Shown: positions 28,904 through 37,614, counted from the first letter of the stretch. The stretch: DNA of 50,282 nucleotides from Candidatus Falkowiibacteriota bacterium (GCA_009885285.1 VFKX01000005.1:1-50282); one strand, 5' to 3'. Translations and numbers: made by a program. Notes: a model not told the origin generated them from the letters alone.

Positions 28904-29548
28904 TTAAATACTTAATATTACTAATTCCATATCTTCGCTAGGAAGATCTTTCTTGGATATTTTTAATTTTTCTTCCATAATCGGCGTTAAACCGATTTCT
29001 TTAATAAACTTCTCAATCTCATCCAGATCATACTTTACATCTTTAGTCTTATAATGCATCGGAATGACAATTCGCGGTTCGATTTGCGAAATAACCTCTA
29101 CTGCCTTCTTGGCATCAAGAGTATAATGGCCGCCGACTGGAATCAACAGGATATCAGTACCAGCCAGCTTCTCGAGCTGCGCGTCTGTCAGGACATGACC
29201 GAGGTCTCCGAGATGGGTAACGGAAATATCATCAATTTCAAAACGATAAATAACATTAGTGCCTCTTTCAGTGCCATTCTTATCATCATGATAAGAATCA
29301 ACACCTTCAATCAGGACACCTTTAAAGTCATACTCACCCGCACAATCAATAATAAAAGGAGTGCCTCGCAAAGCTTCCGTATTATTATGATCCTCATGCT
29401 GATGAGAAACCGTAACGATATCGGCTTCAAAATTCGGCACCTTAAGTCCGCTTTCTTTATTAAACGGATCGGTGACGACAGTAACGCCATCCGGACCGGC
29501 CTTATCTTGAAGCTTAAAACAAGAATGCCCTTGCCAGGTAATAATCAT
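28904..29548 (-). CDS. Metallo-beta-lactamase-fold hydrolase (UlaG-like)
   Basis: 214 residues. The start MIITWQGHSCFKLQ is typical of the UlaG/UPF0173-like branch. Metal ligands are seen in SHQHEDHNN (HxHxDH variant), THLGDLGH, and PMHYKT near the end, with IPVGGHYTLDA in the core. Enzymes of this branch hydrolyse lactones or phosphodiesters; the substrate here is not evident. It is the first gene of the operon that continues into ndk, the membrane protein, gyrA and mscL, and has a good promoter. Confidence 0.88.
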   Translation of the reverse strand: MIITWQGHSCFKLQDKAGPDGVTVVTDPFNKESGLKVPNFEADIVTVSHQHEDHNNTEALRGTPFIIDCAGEYDFKGVLIEGVDSYHDDKNGTERGTNVIYRFEIDDISVTHLGDLGHVLTDAQLEKLAGTDILLIPVGGHYTLDAKKAVEVISQIEPRIVIPMHYKTKDVKYDLDEIEKFIKEIGLTPIMEEKLKISKKDLPSEDMELVILSI

Positions 29549-29587
29549 AAATTAATCAATAAAAATAGGCTTTAGAACCTTAGCTCC

Positions 29588-29616
29588 ATTATATCAGAGC
29601 ACTTCGTTGGGGTCAA
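29588..29616 (-). promoter_or_regulatory. Sigma70 promoter of the MBL-ndk-gyrA-mscL operon
   Basis: TTGACC (29611-29616) and TATAAT (29588-29593) on the minus strand, 17-base spacer, about 35-base leader. Confidence 0.8.
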
Positions 29617-29652
29617 CCGAAGACACTTGACTTTTTTGGTTATTATTAAGCA

Positions 29653-30504
29653 TTATTTCAATAATATTTCTATGCTCCCCTCAAGATCAGTCCTTTTTAC
29701 AGGGATTCTCAAGTTCGATGCCCGCTCTAAAAATTGACCCCCAGGATGACCATAACGGTTATCTACTCCAACTGAAATAACTATTAACTCCGGCTTAATC
29801 ACCTCCAGAAATTCCCAACTATTAGACGTATTTGAACCGTGGTGCGAGGCTTTGAAAATATTTATGTCTTCAAGCCAGCCGATTTGCAAAAGCGCCCGCT
29901 CAACAAAATCTGCATTATCTCCGGCGAGCAAGACCGTTCGGCCGCCACAGTTGATCTTGGCCGTTACAGAGTTATTGGCGTCCTCCTTAATTACCAGAGA
30001 TTCAGGATCAATTAATCTAAGACTACAACTGGAGTCCAAATCGACTCTCAGCTGTCCCTGAACCTCGATTAATTTAACATTGTATGCACGGGCGACCCTC
30101 AATAACTCTATAAAGTTTAATGAACTAGACTTTTTTCCCGAATATATCAAGTTATTTACTTGATAGCGCTTAACTACTTCTACTAGTCCAATAATATGGT
30201 CGTCATGATAATGACTGATCACTAAATAGTCAATTTTACGCTGATAAAAGGGCAAATATTGACCCAAGCCCTGCAGAACTAAGTTATCCGGGCCGCCATC
30301 AAATATAATGGTGTGACCGCTTGCTGATTCAAGCAAAACGGCATCTCCTTGACCAATGTCAAAGAAGACTAATTTTGTCCCAGAATGACTAATATTAATG
30401 AAAAAATACATTATAATTATTGCCAATACCGTAAATACTCCGAATAATCTCAACAACCTACGGATATTTTCCTTTCTTTTGTTTTTGAAATCATTCTTTT
30501 TCAT
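29653..30504 (-). CDS. ComEC/Rec2-type metallo-beta-lactamase domain protein with one membrane anchor
   Basis: 283 residues. An N-terminal helix (about 18-36) anchors an extracytoplasmic hydrolase with FFDIGQGDAVLLE, IFDGGP, the metal motif SHYHDDHIIGL, LLAGDNAD, and KASHHGSNTSN followed by ISVGVDNRYGHPG. This set matches the C-terminal domain of ComEC, thought to degrade one strand of incoming DNA. The ComEC competence membrane channel is absent here. It may be a nuclease or a cell-wall-side phosphodiesterase. TAGAAT lies 6 bases before the ATG, or GAGG acts as a ribosome site. Confidence 0.87.
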   Translation of the reverse strand: MKKNDFKNKRKENIRRLLRLFGVFTVLAIIIMYFFINISHSGTKLVFFDIGQGDAVLLESASGHTIIFDGGPDNLVLQGLGQYLPFYQRKIDYLVISHYHDDHIIGLVEVVKRYQVNNLIYSGKKSSSLNFIELLRVARAYNVKLIEVQGQLRVDLDSSCSLRLIDPESLVIKEDANNSVTAKINCGGRTVLLAGDNADFVERALLQIGWLEDINIFKASHHGSNTSNSWEFLEVIKPELIVISVGVDNRYGHPGGQFLERASNLRIPVKRTDLEGSIEILLK

Positions 30505-30566
30505 ATCCTCATTCTACAGGCGCCGACCTTAAGAAATGATAAAAATATAATAAAAGTCTCTGCCCA

Positions 30567-30595
30567 TTGACAAATTCCAATAAATGTTATATAAT
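30567..30595 (+). promoter_or_regulatory. Perfect consensus sigma70 promoter of the unknown gene at 30653
   Basis: TTGACA (30567-30572), 17-base spacer, TATAAT (30590-30595). Confidence 0.85.
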
Positions 30596-30652
30596 AATTA
30601 GTTCCTTAAAATATTAATATACATACAAAACAGGCCGAGGAGGGCCAACAAA

Positions 30653-31378
30653 ATGTCAACAAATACACAAGTTTCAGTTAAGCGCAATGCGCCGGTAGCA
30701 AACATCAGCGCAATGGGTGACCAGATTTTTCGTCAAAAAACAGTGGATTGGCTAAGAGAATCTTTGAGTAAAGGATCAGAACAGTGCTTTGATTTTGTTC
30801 AGTCAACGACAGACAGAACTGTATTCGGTGAATCAAGATTTTCGAAAATTTTTGGGCAATCTCCGTTTTCCGGACTAACAGAAGAGCTTTTCCATGCCGG
30901 AATAGTATACGTAGATGCCAAATACACAGACGTTCGCATTTACAAGAATGTCCTGGTAAAGATGCCAAACATTTCATGCTTGAGGTCCTGTGACGATCAT
31001 TTCTGCGCAGTGCCAGTCGACAAGGATTTAGAACAGAACCCGGAAATCATCTTCGTGCCGAAACACTTTCGGCAAACTCTTTTCGTTACCGATGAACAAG
31101 CAAAACCAGTTACAAAAACTAAAGTATTTAGGAATTTCTTCGTAAAAGAAAATTTCTTAAACAGAATGGCGGTATGCGACATCATCATCCAGGCAAAACA
31201 TGACTTCCAAACAGGAGAAGAACATCTGGTGATAAATTACCAAAACGTCAGGTGCAACAAACAGGTGGCTGTTGAGTATGACATTAAAATCGGCGTATCC
31301 CAGATGCCAGAGAACAGCGATCAAATTCTCATTCCTGGTAGCAAGCAATGTTTAAGCTTTATCAAACGTAACGCTTAG
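30653..31378 (+). CDS. Cytoplasmic protein of unknown function, apparently highly expressed
   Basis: 241 residues with no signal peptide or membrane span. I do not recognise a family. The N-terminal 25 residues look flexible; the rest alternates helical and beta-like stretches, with notable segments ESRFSKIFGQSPFSGLTEEL, ISCLRSCDDHFCAVPVDKD and MAVCDIIIQAKHD. Six of its seven cysteines lie in the second half, but without a clear zinc pattern. A perfect consensus promoter, a strong GGAGG ribosome site and a good terminator suggest an abundant product. It is a single-gene unit between a ComEC-like gene and a histone-like gene. Confidence 0.75.
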   Translation: MSTNTQVSVKRNAPVANISAMGDQIFRQKTVDWLRESLSKGSEQCFDFVQSTTDRTVFGESRFSKIFGQSPFSGLTEELFHAGIVYVDAKYTDVRIYKNVLVKMPNISCLRSCDDHFCAVPVDKDLEQNPEIIFVPKHFRQTLFVTDEQAKPVTKTKVFRNFFVKENFLNRMAVCDIIIQAKHDFQTGEEHLVINYQNVRCNKQVAVEYDIKIGVSQMPENSDQILIPGSKQCLSFIKRNA

Positions 31379-31401
31379 CAATCAATAAAAAGTCTTATTA
31401 A

Positions 31402-31428
31402 AAACCATCAATCACTGATGGTTTTTTT
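31402..31428 (+). terminator. Terminator of the unknown gene at 30653
   Basis: Stem AAACCATCA / TGATGGTTT (9 bp), 5-base loop, followed by Ts (31402-31428), about 24 bases after the stop. Confidence 0.9.
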
Positions 31429-31432
31429 CTAT

Positions 31433-31461
31433 ACAAAAACCGCCCTGATTCCGCAGGCCGG
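31433..31461 (-). terminator. Terminator of the histone-like gene
   Basis: On the minus strand an 8-bp GC-rich stem, CCGGCCTG / CAGGGCGG with one mismatch, and loop CGGAAT (31440-31461), then TTTTTGT. It lies about 54 bases after the stop. Confidence 0.8.
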
Positions 31462-31514
31462 TCTCTGTATAATTTTCAAATCAATAAAATTTATTGTAAC
31501 ATAAATTTTAGAAA

Positions 31515-31658
31515 TTACTTTTTCTTTTTAACGACTTTTTTGACAGCCTTCTTAGGAGCAGCCTTTTTGACGACTTTCTTTACGGCCTTCTTGATGACTT
31601 TTTTAGGAGCCTTCTTGATGACTTTCTTTACAGCCTTTTTGACAACTTTCTTTTTCAT
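31515..31658 (-). CDS. Histone H1-like lysine-rich peptide (47 residues)
   Basis: A short frame of 47 residues from the ATG at 31658 to TAA at 31515. The whole protein is built from Lys, Val, Ala, Ile and Pro in KKAVKKV / KKVIKKAPKK type repeats, so it is extremely basic and has no acidic residue. This composition matches the C-terminal tails of histone H1 and bacterial H1-like proteins, which bind DNA without sequence specificity. The ribosome site GGAAGGGGGTGA is the strongest in the window, and a well-spaced promoter and a terminator flank the gene, so it is real and probably abundant. Role in nucleoid compaction is inferred. Confidence 0.85.
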   Translation of the reverse strand: MKKKVVKKAVKKVIKKAPKKVIKKAVKKVVKKAAPKKAVKKVVKKKK

Positions 31659-31728
31659 AATATCACCCCCTTCCTTAAATAAATTGAAATTTATTTTTAT
31701 TTTTTAATTAAAAACTTTTCTTAAAATA

Positions 31729-31757
31729 ATTATATAACTTTTTTAAATAACAAGCAA
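31729..31757 (-). promoter_or_regulatory. Sigma70 promoter of the histone-like gene
   Basis: TTGCTT (31752-31757), 17-base spacer, TATAAT (31729-31734) on the minus strand, leaving an AT-rich leader of about 65 bases. Confidence 0.75.
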
Positions 31758-32070
31758 TACATTTTTTATTTTTTAAGAGACTAAATTATTATTATAAAAT
31801 ATTTTTACAACATATTCTTAATATTTATAAAAGCAGCGGCATGCGCAACGCATTATAGTTAATATCCATCGGTATAATTATAAATAATAAATGATATGCG
31901 CCATCAAAATAATATTTGCTTAACTATCGCCAACACTAATAACATTCAACTTAAAATATATTAATTAACATAAAAAATATTTATCAATCTTGATTATCAT
32001 AAATATATTTTCTTAAACTTGCTTATCCTCTCAATGACGCTCAAAATTATTTTCAATCTTATCGATTATA
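31758..32070 (-). other. AT-rich intergenic stretch with no recognised element
   Basis: About 310 bases upstream of the histone-like promoter and beyond the glyS terminator. I see no open frame of note, no tRNA, no DnaA-box cluster and no clear repeat. A short GC-rich island with the palindrome GCATGC lies near 31835. It could be a curved or protein-bound upstream region, but nothing proves this. Confidence 0.4.
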
Positions 32071-32074
32071 AAAA

Positions 32075-32108
32075 AAATCCGCCGCTCGATTCCGAGAGCG
32101 ACGGATTT
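32075..32108 (-). terminator. Terminator of the tyrS-argS-glyS operon
   Basis: A 13-bp stem, AAATCCGTCGCTC / GAGCGGCGGATTT (one G-U on the minus strand) with an 8-base loop, then TTTTT, about 42 bases after the glyS stop. T tracts exist on both sides, so it could act in both directions. Confidence 0.88.
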
Positions 32109-32149
32109 TTTATTTTTTTTCTTCCACAAGAGCTTCTTCCGATTGAATG

Positions 32150-33538
32150 CTAAATCCGGGACCGGAAAAAATTTTCTAACTCACTTATCTTAATTCTCTC
32201 TTGTTGCATATTATCCCGATTGCGGACCGTCACTTCAGAATTTTCTAAGGTTTCAAAGTCAACCGTGAGGCAAAATGGGGTCCCAATCTCGTCTTGGCGG
32301 CGGTAACGCTTACCGATATTGCCGTTATCATCAAATTCACAGCGCCAATCCATCTTTAACTTATCAAATACTTCTCGAGCTTTAGCCACCAACTCTGGTT
32401 TATTCTTCAGAAGCGGAAAAACGGCGATCTTAATCGGGGCTAACTTCGGAATGAGCTTTAAAACAATTCTGGTCTCACCTTCTAATTCTTCTTCTTGATA
32501 CGCTTCAGACAGAACTGCTAAGAATGTCCGACCGACACCAGCCGAAGTCTCAACAATATGAGGAATGTATTTCTCATTTGTTGCCGGGTCCAAGTAATTA
32601 AGCTCCTTTCCGGAATATTTGGAGTGCTGGGTCAGATCATAATCGCCACGAGCATGAATGCCTTCCATTTCCTTGAAACCAAAAGGGAAGCGATATTCAA
32701 TATCATACGCCTCTTTAGCATAGAATACTAGATTCTCATGCTTATGCCATTGCAGGTTGGCCGGATCAATTCCTAAATCTAAATAAAATTGCCAGCGGGT
32801 TTCTTTCCATTTATCAAAATAGGTCATGTCATCGCCCGGTTTCACAAAATACTGCATTTCCATCTGTTCGAATTCTCTGGTCCGGAAAATAAATTGTCGG
32901 GCCGTAATCTCGTTGCGGAAAGCTTTACCGATTTGCGCAATACCGAAAGGAATCTTAACGCGAGCGGAGTCCAGAACGTTCTTATAGTTAACGTAAATTC
33001 CTTGACAGGTCTCGCCGCGCAGATAAGTCGGTTCTTTAGTCCAGTCACCAGTAAAATTACCGAGATTAGACTGAACTAACAAATTAAACTTACGGCCGGG
33101 AGTAAAATCAGCCGCTCCGCAATTCGGACATTTAATCTTATCGCGGTTAGCTTCAAAAATGATATTTATCTCGTCTTCGGTCATCTTTTCATCAGCAAAA
33201 ATACCGGCTTCATCAAGTAACGTATCTAATCGCAAGCGGGCATGACATTTCCGACACTCCGTTAGCGGATCGGAAAAGCCTTTAACGTGGCCCGATGCTT
33301 CCCAAATTTTCGGACTCATGAAAATTGCTGAATCTAAACCAACAATGTCATCACGCATCTGCGTCATCGCCTTCCACCATTCTTTCTTGATGTTGTTAGC
33401 TAACTCCACGCCATAAGGGCCAAAATCGTAAACAGCGGCAAAGCCATCATAAATTTCTGAGGAGGGAAAAACAAAACCACGGCGCTTACAGAGGGAAATA
33501 ATCTTGTCCATTGAATTGTCAGCGGTATTTTTCTTCAT
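32150..33538 (-). CDS. glyS: Glycyl-tRNA synthetase, single-chain alpha2 type
   Basis: 462 residues, the length of the dimeric GlyRS found in many bacteria and eukaryotes rather than the split alpha2beta2 form. Visible features: SLCKRRGFVFPSSEIYDGFA at the start, AVYDFGPYG, SGHVKGFSDPLTEC, zinc-like cysteines CRKC and CPNC, motif 2 region GKAFRNEITARQFIFRTREF, and motif 3 with VETSAGVGRTFLAVL. An anticodon-binding domain follows (from about IKIAVFPLL). It attaches glycine to tRNA-Gly. It lies 11 bases after argS. Confidence 0.95.
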   Translation of the reverse strand: MKKNTADNSMDKIISLCKRRGFVFPSSEIYDGFAAVYDFGPYGVELANNIKKEWWKAMTQMRDDIVGLDSAIFMSPKIWEASGHVKGFSDPLTECRKCHARLRLDTLLDEAGIFADEKMTEDEINIIFEANRDKIKCPNCGAADFTPGRKFNLLVQSNLGNFTGDWTKEPTYLRGETCQGIYVNYKNVLDSARVKIPFGIAQIGKAFRNEITARQFIFRTREFEQMEMQYFVKPGDDMTYFDKWKETRWQFYLDLGIDPANLQWHKHENLVFYAKEAYDIEYRFPFGFKEMEGIHARGDYDLTQHSKYSGKELNYLDPATNEKYIPHIVETSAGVGRTFLAVLSEAYQEEELEGETRIVLKLIPKLAPIKIAVFPLLKNKPELVAKAREVFDKLKMDWRCEFDDNGNIGKRYRRQDEIGTPFCLTVDFETLENSEVTVRNRDNMQQERIKISELENFFRSRI

Positions 33539-33549
33539 ATATTTATATA

Positions 33550-35241
33550 TTACATTTCATCAAGTGCTTTTATGCCTAAAATTCTAAATCCATTATCTAA
33601 GACTTGGGCCAGCGACTTGATTAAAGCTAGACGGGCCCGTCGCACCTTCGGGGCTGACTTCATGATATTGATTTCATGGTAATAATCGCTGAACATCTGA
33701 ACCAATTCAAATAAATACTTCGCCACTTCACTCGGATTATATTTTTCTCCGGCGGAAGCAATCACATCGGGATATTTCGCCATTTTAATCATTAAGTCTT
33801 TCTCTCTTTGCTCAACTAATAGGCTAAGATCCGCAAACCCGAAACTGAAGCCGGCTTTTCTGACAACACTCTTTAATCTAGCATAGCCATATTCTAAATA
33901 ACAAGCCGTAAAGCCGTCAAAGCGAGCCGCTTCATCAATATTAAAAGTGATTATTTTATCAGCACTGACTTTCAACATCTCGAACTTAATGGTGGCAATC
34001 GTCAAAGCTAAAGCAACCTCAGCAATCTTTTCTTTATTCCAATCTTGGTGGCGCTGACTAGTCTCAGTGAACAGCTTTTCAAAAAGTTTATCTCGTAAAA
34101 ACTTATAAGTAATAACGTTGCCTGTTCGCGAGGACATCATTCCGCTAGGCAAAGTAACAAAATCGTAGGTGAGGTGCACCATCGGCTGCTTATAGCCGAT
34201 CAGCTCCAAGACTTTAAATAATTGTTTGAAATATAAGCTTTGGCGCACATCCACGACGTAAATAGAACGAGTTAAGTCGTATTTTTTAAACTTCTCGGTC
34301 GCTAAAGCCAAGTCAGCCACTGGATAAAGTGCTGTCCCGTCTGACCGAATGACCGGTAAGACCCCAAGACCAAATTCTTCAAGGTCAGCAATGATTGCGC
34401 CTTCACTCAAGCGCAATATTTTTTTAGCCTTTAACTGTTCTACTAGTTTCAGGCCTTCGTCAATCACTTCATTCTCGTAATACGTTTCCTGAAACTTAAT
34501 ACCTAGCTCTTTATATATGGAAGCGAAATAATTAATACTCCATTGCCTGGTTTCTTGCCATAATTCATAATTCTTGCCAGCTCGGCTCTCGACCTCTTTC
34601 ATAATCTTCACTACCTCATTCTTATCATCAGGATTATCAGTTAAAAGCTGACTAGCCTCGGAATAACACTTGCCCAATAAGTAACCTTTGTCCTCAGAAC
34701 TTTCTTTATACTTTGGGCTTTTCTGCCAGTTCCAAATAGTTTTAGCGACATGAATGCCGAAATCATTAATATATGATACCGGAATAGAAGTAAAACCATT
34801 GGCAGACAATAAACGATTAACGGTATCGCCGTAAGAAATATTACGTAAATGGCCGACATGGTATTCCTTATGCGTATTACCGTTGGAAAATTCTATCATT
34901 ACCTGTTTATTTGCACCCTGATCGTTCTGTCCGTAACCCTGATTCAGGCTTCTGATTTTTTTTACCACCTCTTGGCTTAAATAAGCAGGCAAAATATAGA
35001 AATTTAGATAAGGACCAGCCGCTTTAATATCAGAAAAATATTTTTTCAGCTTCTCGTCATTCTTTAATTTAAAAGCTAGTTCTATAGTAAATTCAATCGG
35101 ATTCTTCTGATTACGCTTAGCCTCCTCAAAACAAGCGAGGCTGAGGTCGCCTAAACTTGAGTTTGGTGGATATGTAAAATTAGCCCTGTCCAAGCTTAAT
35201 GCCTCCTTGATTATTTTTTTTACTTCATCGAGCAAGTACAT
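33550..35241 (-). CDS. argS: Arginyl-tRNA synthetase
   Basis: 563 residues. An N-terminal additional domain (about 1-85, with NSSLGDLSLACFEEAK) precedes the class I core: EFSNGNTHKEYHVGHLRNIS contains the HIGH box as HVGH, followed by YINDFGIHVAK. The KMSKS-like site is SSRTGN in LPSGMMSSRTGN, the relaxed form common in ArgRS. The DALR anticodon-binding domain fills the C-terminus. It starts 21 bases after tyrS and is the middle gene of the three-synthetase operon. Confidence 0.95.
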   Translation of the reverse strand: MYLLDEVKKIIKEALSLDRANFTYPPNSSLGDLSLACFEEAKRNQKNPIEFTIELAFKLKNDEKLKKYFSDIKAAGPYLNFYILPAYLSQEVVKKIRSLNQGYGQNDQGANKQVMIEFSNGNTHKEYHVGHLRNISYGDTVNRLLSANGFTSIPVSYINDFGIHVAKTIWNWQKSPKYKESSEDKGYLLGKCYSEASQLLTDNPDDKNEVVKIMKEVESRAGKNYELWQETRQWSINYFASIYKELGIKFQETYYENEVIDEGLKLVEQLKAKKILRLSEGAIIADLEEFGLGVLPVIRSDGTALYPVADLALATEKFKKYDLTRSIYVVDVRQSLYFKQLFKVLELIGYKQPMVHLTYDFVTLPSGMMSSRTGNVITYKFLRDKLFEKLFTETSQRHQDWNKEKIAEVALALTIATIKFEMLKVSADKIITFNIDEAARFDGFTACYLEYGYARLKSVVRKAGFSFGFADLSLLVEQREKDLMIKMAKYPDVIASAGEKYNPSEVAKYLFELVQMFSDYYHEINIMKSAPKVRRARLALIKSLAQVLDNGFRILGIKALDEM

Positions 35242-35262
35242 AGTCGTATCGGAGTAATTAAT

Positions 35263-36516
35263 TTATCTAGTCACTCGGACAAAATTGAATTTTCCTTTCT
35301 GAATAACAACGGCTACTGTATCACCAAAAGCGATCTGCTTCTTAATATCCTTAATGACGACCATATCGCTATTCTCATCTTGGTCAGCCTTTTCAATTTT
35401 TATTTTAATGGCGCCTTCTTCAATCTTCTGACGCGCCTCAGTTTTACTCTTAACCAAACCGGTTTCCACTAATAAATCTACCAGAGTATAATTGTCCCGA
35501 GTGGTCTTGTACTCAGCCATCTCGACCGGCACTTCTTTTTTCTGAATAGTGCTGATGAAATTTTCTTGCGCCTTATTAGCGGCTTCTTGACCGTGATTAA
35601 TCCTAGTGATTTCATGAGCTAGTTTCATCTTATAGTCGCGCGGATTAACCTCGCTGGATGACAATTTCGCCTTTATCTCATTAACTTCGTTAAGAGAAAT
35701 ATTCGTGCACAATTCAAAAGCGGGTACAAGAATTCCATCAGGCCAAGACATGGCCTTGCCGTACATTTCATTTGGCCCTTCATTTAAAGACATCACGTTC
35801 CCTTCAGTCTTGCCCATCTTCTTGCCGGTTTCATCAGCCAAAAGCTTCATCGTCATCACGAATTTTTCCTTGTTCTTTAAAGTCCGAAGCAAATCGCGGC
35901 CGCACATCATATTAAACATCTGATCATTGCCGCCGATTTCCAAATCAACATCCATAACGACGCTATCATAGGCCTGAGTCAAAGGATATAAAAATTCATG
36001 AAGGTAAATCGGTTTTTCCTCTTTCAATCTTTCCTGAAACATGTCACGCTGGATCATTTGCTGAACAGTAAAATTTGAGGCTAGCTCAATTAGATCACGG
36101 AAAGCTAATTTATCATTCCATTCACTGTTATACATTATTTTAGCCGGATTTTCTCCGTCAAACTTTAGATAAGCCGAAGCCTGCTCCATGTAATTGGCAG
36201 CGTTAGCCAGAACCTCTTCGCGGGACATTTTTTTTCGAGCCGCTTTCTTGTCAGTCGGATCGCCAATCAGACCGGTAAAATCACCGATTAAAAATATCAC
36301 TTCGTGTCCCAAAGCTTGGAATTGCCCAAGTTTATTTATAGAAATAGCGTTACCAACATGTAAAGAAGGGGCGGTTGGATCATAGCCGCAATAAAGCCGG
36401 ATTCTCTCACCACTCAGCAGCTTTTTTTCTAAATTTTCGTAGCTCGGGTAGATTTTTTCTACACCACGGGTTAAAAGCTCAGCTACCAGTTTTTTATCAG
36501 TTACAACCTTGGTCAT
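35263..36516 (-). CDS. tyrS: Tyrosyl-tRNA synthetase
   Basis: 417 residues. Class I signatures: GYDPTAPSLHVGNAISINKL with the HIGH box as HVGN, GDFTGLIGDPTDKKAARKKM, the KMSKS box as KKMGKTEGN, and the tyrosine-pocket segment HEFLYPLTQAYDSV with GGNDQMFNMMCGRDL. A C-terminal S4-like RNA-binding domain is present (VDLLVETGLVKSKTEARQKI). It is the first gene of tyrS-argS-glyS and is divergent from the membrane gene at 36605. Confidence 0.96.
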   Translation of the reverse strand: MTKVVTDKKLVAELLTRGVEKIYPSYENLEKKLLSGERIRLYCGYDPTAPSLHVGNAISINKLGQFQALGHEVIFLIGDFTGLIGDPTDKKAARKKMSREEVLANAANYMEQASAYLKFDGENPAKIMYNSEWNDKLAFRDLIELASNFTVQQMIQRDMFQERLKEEKPIYLHEFLYPLTQAYDSVVMDVDLEIGGNDQMFNMMCGRDLLRTLKNKEKFVMTMKLLADETGKKMGKTEGNVMSLNEGPNEMYGKAMSWPDGILVPAFELCTNISLNEVNEIKAKLSSSEVNPRDYKMKLAHEITRINHGQEAANKAQENFISTIQKKEVPVEMAEYKTTRDNYTLVDLLVETGLVKSKTEARQKIEEGAIKIKIEKADQDENSDMVVIKDIKKQIAFGDTVAVVIQKGKFNFVRVTR

Positions 36517-36532
36517 ATATGGATATTATTCT

Positions 36533-36562
36533 TTGGTATTAATTAAAAAATTATGATATAAT
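36533..36562 (+). promoter_or_regulatory. Promoter of the membrane protein-pilB-translin-phosphatase operon
   Basis: TTGGTA (36533-36538), 18-base spacer, TATAAT (36557-36562), leader about 36 bases. Confidence 0.6.
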
Positions 36563-36604
36563 CCTATCAGACTTTCATAAATATTTCAATTAAATTTCAA
36601 ACGT

Positions 36605-37579
36605 ATGTTTTCTTACAGAACTCTATTAAAACAGGCCTGGACCATCACCTGGGAACATAAATATCTTTGGTTTCTTGGACTATTCGCTTCATTAGTTGCT
36701 GGCGGCGGTTCTTGGGAATATCAGGTTATCACGCAAAACTTAGGCCAAAGTCCAATTGATGGTTCATTCATGCGTCTGGGCGGCATTTTAGCTATTGGCG
36801 ATGTGATAAAAAATTTCTTCCTCGGCCTCGTTACGTTGGCACAGCAAGACTTTTGGACCATCCTTAGCGTTACTTCTATCATCTTAATTTCTGTAATCTT
36901 ACTGACTTTTTTCATCTGGATGGCTATCACTTCTCAGGGAGCCTTAATCAGCAGTGTTAAAAAAATCATAACTGCTAAGAAAAAGCCGGAAAATCTCACT
37001 GTGCGCGATAGTTTAAGCGAGGGGTACAAACATTTTTGGCCAGTATTAGGTCTGAACATCTTCGTCAAAGGCCTGATTTACCTGATTGTTTTCCTCATCA
37101 GCCTCCCCCTCCTATTCATGGTCGTCAGTAATTCATTTGCTCTATACGTCGCTTATATCATTATCTTTGTGGCCTTTATTCCAGTAGCCATGGGCTTATC
37201 TCTGATGATTAAGTATGCTATCGCCTATAAAGTCATCGAAAATAAGTCATTTGTCGCCTCTCTGGAACATAGCTTTAGATTATTCCGCAATAATTGGCTA
37301 GTAAGTTTAGAGATGGCGGTTATCCTCTTTCTGCTTAATTTCCTATTCAGTGGAGTAGCCTTAATTGCTCTGTCTCTGATATTATTGCCGCTATTCCTTA
37401 TCGGCCTGATGTTTAATGCCTTCTGGTTAACTATTGTTTCCTTATTCTTGGCCATTGCTGTCGTTATTATCTTCGGCTCAATTCTCACCACCTTCCAAAC
37501 TGCTTCCTGGACCAACCTCTTCTTACATTTAAAAGAAAAAGGCGGACTGGCAAAGCTAGAACGCTTATTCTCAAGATAA
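36605..37579 (+). CDS. Polytopic membrane protein of unknown function
   Basis: 324 residues with about six or seven membrane spans (near residues 20-36, 82-107, 145-175, 180-210, 232-258, 260-295). The N-terminal cytoplasmic helix (LLKQAWTITWEHKYLWFLGL) and a VIENKSFVASLEHSFRLFRN amphipathic segment are the most distinctive parts. No catalytic motif is seen; the layout recalls permease-like membrane-domain families but I cannot assign one. It is the first gene of the operon with the double PilB, 35 bases upstream. No Shine-Dalgarno. Confidence 0.75.
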   Translation: MFSYRTLLKQAWTITWEHKYLWFLGLFASLVAGGGSWEYQVITQNLGQSPIDGSFMRLGGILAIGDVIKNFFLGLVTLAQQDFWTILSVTSIILISVILLTFFIWMAITSQGALISSVKKIITAKKKPENLTVRDSLSEGYKHFWPVLGLNIFVKGLIYLIVFLISLPLLFMVVSNSFALYVAYIIIFVAFIPVAMGLSLMIKYAIAYKVIENKSFVASLEHSFRLFRNNWLVSLEMAVILFLLNFLFSGVALIALSLILLPLFLIGLMFNAFWLTIVSLFLAIAVVIIFGSILTTFQTASWTNLFLHLKEKGGLAKLERLFSR

Positions 37580-37614
37580 ACCGTCCTATCTAAATTATTG
37601 ATCCAACCAAACCT

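Noticed and set aside
31659-32149. Replication origin in the AT-rich gap
   Set aside because: No DnaA-box cluster or dnaA/dnaN neighbours are visible; the gap is explained in part by a terminator and a promoter.
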